DNA from: Tamarix chinensis
Lineage: Eukaryota > Streptophyta > Magnoliopsida > Caryophyllales > Tamaricaceae
Length of the DNA stretch: 64,000 nucleotides
Direction: 5' to 3'
Assembly: GCA_030549775.1 (NCBI GenBank)
Contig: CM060175.1
Span: forward strand, 95,657,470-95,721,469
Part shown: one piece after another, positions 51,366-62,081 of the stretch
How positions within the stretch are numbered: position 1 is the first letter of the stretch
How the letters are laid out: each line of letters begins with the position of its first letter
Position numbers and translations under genes: made by a program
The notes under the pieces: generated by a model
What the model saw: the letters and a program-made list of their open reading frames with translations, nothing else
Told to the model about the DNA's origin: nothing
Databases searched by the model: none

Positions 51366-52877
51366 TTAATATTAATGATATAATAAAAATAAAAAGAATA
51401 AAGTTTGCATAAATAAGACTTAGGGGTTAAGAGGGATTAAGGTACCACCTAGGGTTGGTGGTAACCGGCGGTGGCGCACGGCGACGGCGGTGGGGAAAGA
51501 GGGAGAAAAGGGGAATAGTTGAGTGTTGGGAATAGGAGAGGGGGATTGAGGGTGGAAGTTGAGGTGGTGGTGGATGCCCAGGTGGAGAGGGTTACGCAGC
51601 CAAAGACGGCGGCGCAGGCGGGGTGCTGTAGTGGCCGAGGGTGATGGAGAGGAAGGGAAAAAAGGAGGGTAGGAAAAGGTAGAGGAAGGTCTGTAGGTGA
51701 TTTTGGGAGGTGTAAGGGGGGGTGGTTGCAGCGGTAGTGGTGGTGGAGGATGGTGTGAAGGGCAACGAGGGTTGATGAGGGGCTGATCGGGGGGAACTTT
51801 ACATGGCTGGGGTGGCTCGTGAAGGGCAAATTGAGGGAGGAGGGAGGTGCAGTTGGGTAGAGGGTGATGTAGGGGGCAGTTTTGTGGGTGGCTCGAGTGG
51901 TGGCGTTGGGCGGTGGAGACAGAGCGGTTGTCTGATCAGGAGGTGGCGCAAAGGATGAAATTTTCTAGGTTGTGAAAAGAATCCGAATCCATGGCTGCCT
52001 ATGGGGTATTTATAGGCTAAATGGAGGAAAAAACAACAGAGGAAAAAGGAAAATAGGGGCAGGTGAGGTAGGCACATCAGCCAGCAGTGGTAGGCCGGTG
52101 CAGGTCTACCATTACAGGGCTATGTTTGGTCGGTGAGAAGAAAGAAAGCAGGGCCAGGCACGCGTGAGGGGAGAGGAGGGTTGGTCAGATCAAAAAGACA
52201 GGAAATCAGAGGGGAAGAGAGGGAAGGGATGACTGGTCGGTGGGGCATGGTTTCCAGCGGAAATCGAGGTTCAGGTCGGGGGAGTTGCAGGTCACGTAGG
52301 GAGGGAGGAAGAAGATAGGCCCGGATCGGCTGTCCAGGAAGAAAAAGAAAGAAAGAAAATGAGAGGGTGAACCGGGCGTTCGGTAGGAAATGAAGAGGGA
52401 GACGGGCCTTGGGCCACACGGGATGGGGGAAAAAGGGTAGAGGAAAGGATTGAGCTGTGCGGGCTGGCCCAATCTGGGGGAGAAGGAGAGGAGAAAAGGG
52501 AGAAAGGAGGGAAAAGAAAGAAAATGGAAAAGAAGGAGAAAATGAAAAACAAAAAAAGGGGAAAAGGGAAAGCAATGGGTTGGTTGGGTTTCTAGGGTAT
52601 TTTAGGATCCTTGATTATTCAAAATAATAATAATATATAAAAAAATAATTAAATTCCTTTTTAGGTTAATTTGGGTTATTTGAAATAATTCTTTCCTAAA
52701 TTCCATTTTACTTAGCAAAATGCCTCAATTTTTCCTAATTAAATTATTTATTATTTTATCCATGATTTGCCTTAATTAATTACCTTTTATTTTAATAAAA
52801 TAATTTATTTAATTAATTTCCCTAATAAATCCTTATTTTGCCATAATTTCCTAAAATTAGGATTTTTGGGTATTTCA
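48442..52877 (-). mobile_element. Solo LTR E nested in LTR C, 4436 bp
   Basis: On the plus strand it starts TGTAACACCCC and ends GGGTATTTCA, so it is an inverted copy of the family. GATGA flanks it at 48437-48441 and 52878-52882, an exact 5 bp duplication. LTR C sequence (TATAATAGTGG array, then the 3' tail) resumes directly after it. It contains (AAT)n runs near 51088-51118 and 51338-51362 and a purine-rich tract at 51430-52575. No internal region is present. Confidence 0.85.
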
Positions 52878-53597
52878 GATGACCTACTATTATGGTATAA
52901 TAGCGGCCTTGGTATTTGCCTTAAAGTTGAGTGGTGGTATGTATGGATTAAGTATGATGTTGGAAATTTAATTATACTACAAAGAGTTTCAATTAGATGC
53001 TCTCTTGGTAGGTGTTGTTAATGCTAAGTGAATGAACCTTGTGACATATGATTCTTGAAGTACGAATCCATCCTAATGTTTATTGTATCTCTTTCCGTGT
53101 ATATGTGCAATCTACTGTTCTTATGTTGGATTGATGTGTTGCATCCGAGCCCTACCTTTTAGTTATGTATAAAGGGTTACTTAGTACCGTAATACTGAAA
53201 GGTTCCTTTTGTGGGTCCATGCCTATTCAATATGTAGTGTCCTTTGCAGGTTAGCCCACAGGTGTTATCCAACCTTTAATTTTCGGTTAAAGAGCATAGG
53301 ACTATGTGAGAAGTTTTCAGGGTTTTCCTTTAGACTTTTATATTCCCTTGTTTAATGATCTTTCTTCTATAACAGCTAATAGTGGGTTTTATTCTTATAA
53401 TGTACTTAACGCCCTACTCTGATTTAGTTTTGTGTAAAATTGGTTCTCTTCTTTTTAAGCCTTAGTACTTGGTATTGGAACGGTGGAAGAAAACTGTTCT
53501 GGTACTAAGTGTGGTGGTAGCATCCCCAAAATTTGTCGTATTTGCTTTCGCTCAAATTTTAATAATTTTTTTAATAGTAAATTTTGGTGGTATTGTA
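52878..53597 (+). mobile_element. Solo LTR C, right part
   Basis: It carries the family tail as in LTR A: a TTACTTAGTACCGTAATACTG-like segment near 53170, TGCCTATTCAAT near 53220 and a TTAGTACTTGGTA segment near 53463. It ends AAATTTTGGTGGTATTGTA, a decayed form of the 3' end. Confidence 0.75.
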
Positions 53598-54950
53598 TTT
53601 ATTTTATGTAAAATAATTTGGGTATGAAAGTATGGCAAAAATGATCTTTTGTGATTATGCATGAGATGTACGTGGAAAACGATAAGTTGAACATACTTAG
53701 ATATATTTATGGAATAATAATTATAGATGTGTGTCCTAAGGCTAATTTGGTCATTTTATGTGTGTTGTGATATTTATCCTAGCAAGCAAGTATAATGTGT
53801 ATTATATGTTTTTGAGCATGAGATTATGTGATCATGGATGTAATAGATACGTATGCTAGGGTTTTATATGAAAAATCTTAAATAAGAGCAAAATTGTCAT
53901 TTAACTTATATGATAATTTAATGGCATGATAAATGATTTAATTATCATATTTTAGCCTTTTCATGACAAATATAAAAATAAAATGGATTTAGTAATTAAA
54001 TAGGATGTTAATGTGGTACTTTTGATCTTAGGGGTATTTTGGTTATTTTTAGCCTAATGCGCCCAAATGTGAATACTTGAGCTTAGGTTGGCCTTAATAT
54101 ATTTTTATGATTAACCTTGACAATGATCTTATTTATGGTTATCTCAGAATAATTGAAATTGAGTAAAATGATTAAGTATAGAAATTAGATTTATGTGATT
54201 TATATGCGATTTTGTAGTCATCTTAATAAAATACTAATACTTAAAGTAAAAGAACTTGAGATAAAAAATGATGGCTCTTTAGGGGTTGCTACCCTAAAGA
54301 TGTGGTTTAGCCCACAGTTGATTATGAATTTTTGTTGGTGTGCCTTAGTGCCCCAACCAGGCCTTAGTGCCTTAGTATTCTTTGTACCTACCTATATTTC
54401 GGTAGCAGCTTTTGTGCCTACCTATGGTTCGGTAGCAGCCTTCGTGCCTACTCGTGGTTTGATAGCAACATGCGTACCTACTTGTGTTTTAGTAATAGAC
54501 TTTGTGCCTACTTATGTTTCAGTAGCATCCTTCATACCTACTTGTGATGCTATGAATTGTTATTGGATTGTGCTTGTAATCCTACATGTGTTATGAGGTT
54601 TAATGGTATTGATAATGAGATATACGATATGTTGTTATTGTTTTGATTTTGGGTTTCTAATTATACTTCAAAGAGCATCTTTTAGATGTTTTATTGGTAA
54701 GTTTCAGTTTGTTTCAAATAAATGAGTATGAATAGTTTATGGCCTTGGTAGAATTATTAATAATAATTATTTTATGATAATGATTATCAATAATAATAAT
54801 AATAATAATAATAATAATTAGATTTGTAGTTATTATTATTATTATTACTACTACTACTACTACTACTATAATTGATATTATTATTGTTATAGGGTGAACA
54901 ATTGGTGATAATATTTTATTAGTAGTTGAGTTATTCAAAGGTTATGGTAT
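53598..54950 (+). mobile_element. LTR remnant H, right flank of LTR C
   Basis: Positions 54190-54360 closely match 47710-47880 of LTR C, including GGTGGCTCTTTAGGGGT-like sequence and GTGGTTTAGCCCACA. It is therefore another member of the family in the same orientation. It ends indistinctly near an (AAT/ACT)n block at 54765-54890. Confidence 0.55.
54385..54550 (+). repeat. 30 bp minisatellite in remnant H
   Basis: Six units of about 30 bp are based on TTTGTGCCTACCTATG plus GTTCGGTAGCAGCC. The unit length is a multiple of three, so it translates as a repeated TYxSVAAFVP-type decapeptide in a 133-codon frame. I regard that frame as non-genic. Confidence 0.75.
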
Positions 54951-56322
54951 GAAGAATTTATCTCCTACATGCATGCTCAAATCAGACACAAGGAAGGCTT
55001 GAGATATTGCAAGTTATCCCAGCTTGTCGTTAGTGCTAACAAGGCTAAATTTTCCTATTCATTTCATCGAACTTACCATGAATTGTAATCAGTTAAAGCT
55101 ACTCTCTACTCTTTAATGGCACTCTAAGACCTTTTAATTCTAAAAGAGGCTTAAGATAAGGTGACACCGGACACCCTCTCACCTTATTTGTTTATCATGG
55201 TTATAGAGTATTTAAATGGATCCTTTCTTGATGTTTGGTCTTATACTCACTTCAAAGCACATATAAAATGCAATAATACCAATCCACTGAACCTTATATT
55301 CATTAATTAATTTGATATTTTTTTACCATTAGAAATGAACCCTCTGTCACAACCATTTTCTCTATCTTCCAGTAGTTATTGGATCTGTTAAGACTCGCTT
55401 TTTATGTGGCTAAAGCACCATTTACTATAGTAATTTGGTCCTTTTAGATATAAGACAATATCTCTCCAATCATTATCATTTCTCTTAGGAAGAACTCCCG
55501 ATTATATTATAATATCCTGAATTTAGCCTAACCTTAATCCTAGGTGATTAAACTTTTTACCCTTTCCTAATCTTTAAACCCTAGATTGAACCCTAATCCT
55601 TATGCTTTTCTTTTTCCTTTCTGTCACCACCTCTCTCTCTCTCTCTCTCTCTCACTCACACACACACACACACACTCTTTGGCTCTCTCTCATGACTCTT
55701 CTCCTTACCTAACACTTTATTATCTCAGTTTGGTTACAATAACTAGGAAATCCAACTAAATCCCAAACCCTCAAGCAACCACCCTTCATTCAAGTGTTTC
55801 TCACACCAAATCCCATCCTTATATCTCTACTTCTGTCACATACCTTACCACCTGATTTCATACTCACCAACTCTTGTTAATCCTTACGCTATGTTATACG
55901 CACGTAACAACCCTTACACCTCTTCTCCTTCCCTCATTTTATCATTTATTGCCTCATCAACCAAGCCCCCTAATCTTCTTCTCCTTCCCAACTATCCTTT
56001 ATGTGTTTTCCCTCCTAAAATCCACCATTTACATAGCAAAACTCTACCCCAACATTATCTCTTCACACTGCACCAATACCATTCTCTTCAGCCATTAACT
56101 TAACTGTCACACTACCCCACGAATCTCATGCAAACACCCCTAACTTTACCCAACACTCACGCTACACTACCTTGGCTTTGTTAGCTCTTTATGTAGCCAC
56201 GAAGCCCTAATTTTCACACCTCATGTTGCATCCCTCAAGCCACACTTTTACCTCATGTTAAAATCCCCAAACTAATGTCACGAAATCATATTGTTGGTAT
56301 TATTCAATTATCTTATTGTATT
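54951..56322. other. Non-coding DNA between remnant H and LTR D
   Basis: No gene is recognised. A (CT)n run (about 55630-55652) passes directly into a (CA)n run (about 55653-55675). Parts from 55800 to 56300 are C-rich and AC-rich. This may be another diverged LTR, but I could not anchor its ends. Confidence 0.4.
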
Positions 56323-58538
56323 TGTAACACCCCAAAATTTTGCTTAATCTAATCCTGCATTATTAGCACCCTAATTTGATTCTAATCCTAATAAATCCTA
56401 TATTATCCTTAACCTATTCTTAATCCTGAAACTTTAACTGATTCGAAAACCTTAACTTTGATAAATCAAAATTTGTAAACCAAAATCAAACCCACTAAAT
56501 TTTCAGTTAATCCTAATAACCTTTAACTAATCTAAAATCACCCTAAACTAATCCTCCCAACCCTTTCTCTTTTCCTTTTTTGTTCCTTTTTCCTTTTCTT
56601 TTCTTTCCATCTTCTCCTTCTCTTGCCAACCTCAAGCTGCAACTCTTGAATCTACCCACTTGCACCATTACCCATCACCTTTCTCCTTCTTCTTCTCCTT
56701 CTCCCATCTTTGCAGACTTTCACACCACCCTATCTCCCTGCATCCTTCTTATCCTTTTCATCTTTACACAACAACTCCTTCAACCATCACCACCCTCACC
56801 TTGCAGCTACTACCCTACCCTAACCATCCCCTACAACCATCACCCTCATCCTGCATCTGCACAATCATCATCATCACCATCACATGCTTGCACCTCCTCC
56901 CTGTTCTTTTTCTTCTTCCCTGAATCATACCACACACACACACATGAATATATATATACCTCACACTCTCCCTATTTCTCTTTGGTTTTGCCTCACTTTG
57001 CTAATATTTGTGCCAAAGAGCCATTACCGAGCTCCCTCTTCCTTTTCCTTTCTTCCTTCTCACTTTCTTCTTCTTCTTCTCCTTCCTTTCCCTATTTTGG
57101 CTTCCACACCACAACCTCCCCCACTATGCACCACCTCGGCCACCACTTGCCACCCGTTGGTCAGTGGGTCGACCACCAAGGTCACCCCAACCTCCCCCCT
57201 CGCCGTCGCAGGCCATCGCCGTTGATTGCCGGCTCTTTTCCCTCATTTCTCTCATGTGTTATAGCATCATGGTGTGTATGGCCGGTGCACCACCTGTTGC
57301 ACGACCGTGTAATGCTTAAATTTCCTACTACGCAGCCATGCAACCTCTGCACTGTCTGACCGTGCATAATTTTTCCTCTCGGCTTAATCCTGCATGGCCA
57401 TACAAATTTCGCACTTCCTGACCGTGCATCTTGTTTTCTCTCAACCAGAAGCTGCACCACCCGCTGCACAACTGTGCAACCCCATTCCTTTGACCGTGCA
57501 TCCCTATTTTCACCCCCAAACCTCAACAAAAAACTACCAAAATTTAACCATAGCTCCACCACACATTCCTCTGCACATCCACACATCTCAAGCTCCCATT
57601 TGACTATGATTATACCTACTTTTACCCTCTTTACCTTGATTTTCCCCTTCGGTTTAACTCTTCGAGCCTAACCGTAATTTTATTATTTTCGGAGGTGGTT
57701 TTCCATTAGATTTGGAGGAGGAAGTCTAGGATTTTTTGTGCTTAGAACCTAGTGTCCTAGTTGGTAAGGATACTATTCGATGCTTAGGACTTTTGGTGAT
57801 GTTTGCTTGTATGGCCAAATATGTCTTTCATGATATTGTTGTTGTATTATGCATCATATGTTTTTATTGATAATTTGTGATAATATGAATGTTATGTTGA
57901 AAGAAAATAAGAATTTGGTAAGAGATATCATTATGTTATAATTTTTGACGATAATATCATATTGTGAAAATATAACTTAGGTATGAGATAACGGTTAAAT
58001 GATGAGAATATCATATTTTTGGGTTGAATGATAAGAATGTCATATTTTTGAAATTATATCTTAAGGTATGAAATATGGGTTGAATAATGATAAAGTCATA
58101 TTTGTGAAATTATACCTTAAGGTATGAAATGTGGGTTGAATGAGTTGTGGTAAATGGGCTTAAGGTCTCTCATGAGGAATGATGATAAATGGGGATTTGG
58201 AGAAATAATACGTATGGAAGGTATAAGATTTTATAAAATAAAGGTGTTAATTGTGTGTAAAGGGAAACTTGGTAATTATGGGATATTAAGGAAGTTTTAG
58301 TAATTTATGTATTAGGAGATTTAAATTATGACAATAATAACTTACGTAATTCATGGGAATATTATCATTATTTGGGGTTCATAAATGTTCAATAGTAAAT
58401 TTGGGGCAAGCTATCTTGAGATGTTAATATTATTATTCCATCTTCAGGGTTTAGAGGTTGTCTATTGGAATTAGAAATAATGAAAATTTTATGTGAAGTG
58501 TTATGACAATTCTATGGGTCTTGGATACTTCAGAGATT
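56323..58538 (+). mobile_element. LTR D, Del/Tekay type, 5' part
   Basis: It starts TGTAACACCCCAAAATTTTG. It shows the LTR B order in reverse complement: TCTAATCCTG head, pyrimidine tract, GCACGACCGTG block (57290-57450), TAGTGTCCTAGTTGGTAAGG (57750), then the GTATGAAATATGGG array (58020-58140). The match to B continues to GAGATTAA at 58531-58538. There (TA)n and then viral sequence take over, so the 3' half is cut off by the pararetrovirus insert. Confidence 0.75.
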
Positions 58539-58561
58539 AATATATATATATATATATATAT
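58539..58561. repeat. (TA)n tract at the virus/LTR junction
   Basis: About 11 pure TA units lie between LTR D sequence and viral sequence. At the homologous place LTR B reads GATTAACATATCGG on the opposite strand, without a TA run. TA-rich junctions are reported for endogenous florendoviruses. Confidence 0.85.
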
Positions 58562-58707
58562 GCACCATACACGCCAAGGATCTCGGGATGCAGACGGGCA
58601 ACCTGAAGAATATAAAGAGGAAAGTAGGGGAGGATAGATAGATTATTAGGAAAACAGCGGAAAACAAATAAATAAGAAAGGGAAATGGATAGATAAGAGT
58701 TTGGGAT

Positions 58708-58713
58708 TTTATT
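58708..58713 (-). terminator. Viral poly(A) signal candidate
   Basis: AATAAA on the minus strand, about 90 nt downstream of the TATA box. Caulimovirids place their poly(A) signal downstream of the promoter so that full-length RNA passes it once. Confidence 0.55.
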
Positions 58714-58800
58714 TGATAACACTCAAACTGAGTACAGAGAAGTTTGCTAAGGGTGGATTTGCCTCTCCAAATGCTGACCCCGAACTATGAAGTCCTAAGA

Positions 58801-58811
58801 CCCCTTATATA
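58801..58811 (-). promoter_or_regulatory. Viral TATA box
   Basis: TATATAAGGGG on the minus strand, in the non-coding region after ORF2, as in caulimovirid promoters of the 35S type. An 8 bp-arm palindrome lies about 34 nt upstream. Confidence 0.65.
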
Positions 58812-58844
58812 GAAGAGGGGGTCAAACTAAGAAAATTTTGAAAA

Positions 58845-58862
58845 GTGGATTCGAGAATCCAC
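58845..58862. promoter_or_regulatory. Perfect inverted repeat upstream of the viral TATA box
   Basis: GTGGATTC and GAATCCAC are separated by GA. Its place, close upstream of the TATA box, suggests a protein-binding site. No known motif is assigned. Confidence 0.45.
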
Positions 58863-59221
58863 CGAAAAGTAAACAGCAAAATTTGTACTGCCTAGAGTAC
58901 CGTCTACAGGAAAAGTTTGAATAGTACAAGGTAAAAGTACAAGCAGTAAAAGTTATCCTAGGAAAACTACAGTAATTCGCGTGATCGCCCTTTGCCGCAT
59001 ATTCTTTTGTCTTCTTCCTCTTTTGCTTTTACTTTATTCTTTTACCATAGTAAAATCGTCAATCGTCGAAAGTAGCCGAAAGTAGATTCCTACTTCTTTT
59101 GAGGTTGGCACTTTTGACTCTGACACGAACTTTTGGCTGGCAGGAATATTCTTTGTCTGTCGCGATCTTTGACGCATGTGGATGCGTAGTCCTCCACTGA
59201 TGATACCTGTATTTGTACTGT

Positions 59222-60649
59222 CTACCGGATAGGAGGTAGTATCCCGTAACAGTCGTCTTCGTTCTCGTCACCAAAGTCTATCTCTGGAATGGCAGACGAG
59301 GCTTCCGACTCTCCATGTTTGGTTTGCGAGAGTACTTCGTTCATGATGGCGAGGTACTCGTCTTCATCTTTTGCGGCTGCGAGCTTGGCTGTCGTAATAG
59401 GCTTTTGAGCCAGAAATTTTGTATCTTCGGATCTGGATAGAATCTTTTTTGTCGTAGAAGAGGCCAATTGAGTGCTAATGAGTTTGCGAACGGCTTGTTC
59501 TGAGACTTTTTCGAACGTTTGATACTTCTACCACCATTTGACTTTGAGGCGGCAGACCAAAGTAGGGACTCCTTCAATCTCATGGATCTCCGCTGTCCAA
59601 GCGAATACCCAAGGGCAGAAAAGTTTGGAGTAGAAGGCAAAGATAGGGGGCAAAACCCTATCGTCTTTTGTAGGTTTGCATAGGTTTTTGAACAGGTCAA
59701 GTGATTTTGATACATGTTCGGGCAGGATGTCTGGAATGGCGCCGAAGTCTCTCCACCATCTAATGAACCAGACTGGGTAATGTGTTTGGTTGAAGTTTTT
59801 GAAAAACAATAACCAGGAATGTGACTTTCTGGAATTTTCTGTGAAGAAAGTATTCCACCAAGCCTGTTGGTAGTCCCAGTAATTGAAATTCAGTTTGGCT
59901 TTTGGGCTAAATTTGTACGAATCCGGGAGCCTACGAGGTAATTCGAGGCTTTGACCCCAGTCCGCTGGAAGGATAACCCTGTGCAGTTGACAGGTTGAGT
60001 AAGCCGCTTCGTTTTTGGTTTGGGGTAATTTGAAGGTTCGAAACGAAGCTGAGCCTGTATACTCTAAAATTGACTTATAATACGCAAGGGGTGCAGTCAC
60101 GTCCCATGGTTTGAAATCCCAACCAGAAAACATTTTCCGAAGGGCGACGAAGGGATCCTGATGATGGAATCCATCTTCAAGGTTTGAAATGATTTGAAAA
60201 TTCTGTTTCATAAAATACTCAGCTTTTTTCTGAAAAGCTGGTTTTATTTCCAAAACATTTTCGAGTCTTGAAATCCTCGATCTCAAGGCAGGAATTTTGC
60301 AAATCTGTTTGTCAGAAGATATTTTTGAAATTGCTTTTGAAGGAGTCATAGGGATTAAAAGACCTCCTTCAGTTTTGTAAACAGAGTTTGAGGAACACGT
60401 ACCTTTGTGTTCAGGTTGAGAACTCTGAACTTGTTCCGTTATTTGCTGAAGTGCTTTGAATACTTCAGGAGATTGGGTAAGGTTTTCTACCCACTTTTGA
60501 ACATCTGAGTTTGAAGAAGTTTTTGCTTCTTGGTTTGATGAAGCAGTTGCTGCTGCTTCGTCTTCCATGGTTGCTTCATACCATGATTTGATTGGCTTTG
60601 CAGTCAATATTTCTTGGACCTTCTCTTTTCCTTTCCTTCGAGGAGGCAT
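59222..60649 (-). pseudogene. Pararetrovirus ORF2 protein, unknown function, one internal stop
   Basis: The likely start is the ATG at 60647-60649 (MPPRRKGKEKVQEIL); a longer in-frame start at 60715 also exists, deeper inside ORF1. About 475 codons run to TAG at 59222-59224, interrupted by one TAG at 59528-59530. The N-terminus is basic and then Ser/Thr/Glu-rich and probably disordered. A central part has a short coiled-coil-like stretch (SRISRLENVLEI). The C-terminal half is rich in Trp and aromatic residues (FNYWDYQQAWWNTFF, WFIRWWRDFG) and looks like a folded domain. The tail is acidic (DFGDENEDDC). It is in a different frame from ORF1 and overlaps its end by about 74 nt. I know no function for this protein. 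A second ORF after RNase H is characteristic of the florendovirus-like group. Confidence 0.75.
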
Positions 60650-62081
60650 GGTTTGGTAGGGAGCGTCCTTGAAGAAATTCTCTTGTGAGAAAATCCGGAA
60701 GTGAATTGTCTTCACCTTTTAAGTACTCGATTTCAAAATCGAATACGGAAAGGATCGCCTGCCATCTGGCGAAGATTTGTTTGCTGGCGACGTTCTGTAC
60801 GTCTTTTTTGAGAATCTGTTTTGCAGATTTGTAGTCGACACGTTACATGAATTTTTGGTTGAGTAGGTCGGACTGAAATTTGGTAACAGATTGGACTATC
60901 GCAAAGATTTCTTTTTTGACAGTCGAATAATTTTGTTGGGTTTGGGTCCAGTGTCCGGATGCATATTGGATCACTGTTTCGGCAATGGGCTGAGATTGCT
61001 TGGTTTGGGCCAAATACTGTTCAAGTGTTTGGGCTTGGGACTGTTTAAGAATGCCACCGAATCCAAGTTTGGAGGCATCGGTCTCAACAATTTTGAAACG
61101 GTTTGGATTGGCCAAGGTCAGACACGGAATGGACTGGACTTGGGTTTTGATATGTTTGACGACATCTGTGTGGGCCTGAGTCCACGGTTTTGGGCTTTTC
61201 TTGAGCCTGTCGTGAAGTGGTTTGGCAATCTGGTTTAGGTTTGGGCAGAAATCTAGGACATAGTTTAGACTCCCAAGGAATCTTTGGAGTTGGGTTTTAT
61301 CAAGGATTTGGTCTGGAAACTTAGATGCAAATTCTATCGACCTTTCAATGGGCCTAATGCTACCCGACTCTATATGATGTCCTAAAAACCTAATCTTAGT
61401 TTGGGCCAATGCAATTTTGGGCTTAGAGACAACTAGTCCACTACGCCTGGCGACACTAAGGAAAATCCTAAGGTGTCTAAAATGCTGATCTAAACTATTT
61501 GAGTATACTAGTACGTCGTCTATGTATACTAAACAAAAGTTTGAATATGGATTAAAGATCTCGTTCATAATTCTTTGAAATTCTAACGGAGCATTTTTTA
61601 ATCCAAAGGGCATAACATTCCATTCATATTTCCCGAAAGGTACCGTAAAGGCTGTTTTGTAACGATCTTTGGGATGAATTTGGATTTGCCAAAAACCGGA
61701 TTTTAAATCAAATTTTGAAAAGATTAATGCTGAATAAAGGCTTTGAAGCAAATCTTTTTTGTTTGGGATAGGATACCTAATCCATTTGAGAGCATCATTT
61801 AAGGGCTTGTAATTGATTACTAACCTAGGTGATCGTCTTTCAATTTCATAATTTTTATTGACGTAAAACGCTACGCACGACCAGGGTGATCTAGATTTAG
61901 AGATTAACCTTTTTGTTTCCAAATCTTTTATCTCCTATTTACAGTGTTCAATCAATTTTGAATTCATCTGTATTGGTCTAGCTTTTGTTGGTATTTGTTT
62001 CTCACTAAACGTATCTTCATATGAGAGATCTACCACATGGTTTTTCCTAGACCAGAAAGCGTTTGGAAGGTCAGAATAAAT
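60576..62081 (-). pseudogene. Pararetrovirus reverse transcriptase and RNase H part of ORF1
   Basis: The RT palm has PRLVINYKPLND, FSKFDLKSGFWQI (first Asp), VMPFGLKNAP and the catalytic YIDD box at 61515-61526. The connection and RNase H follow, with IVETDAS (first RNase H Asp) and the RNase H C-terminal part up to the natural TGA at 60576-60578. The catalytic residues I can see are intact. In-frame stops are TAG at 61935-61937 and TAA at 60843-60845, the latter inside RNase H. The same frame continues from the protease without any frameshift. The family enzyme copies pregenomic RNA into DNA. Confidence 0.85.

Noticed and set aside
51449..52575. Open frames of 61-151 codons in LTR E
   Set aside because: They are a pyrimidine-tract artefact on the LTR sense strand.
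56580..57586. A 259-codon plus-strand frame and a 134-codon minus-strand frame in LTR D
   Set aside because: Despite the length, the composition is Ser/Pro/Leu/His low complexity across the pyrimidine tract. The relative LTR B has only shorter, broken versions, and no known domain appears.
58845..58862. Palindrome as a Rho-independent-type terminator
   Set aside because: This is a plant/viral Pol II context, and the palindrome lies upstream of a TATA box with no T-run role.
60891..61238. Plus-strand 115-codon frame
   Set aside because: It is antisense to the viral reverse transcriptase/RNase H region, with no independent signal.
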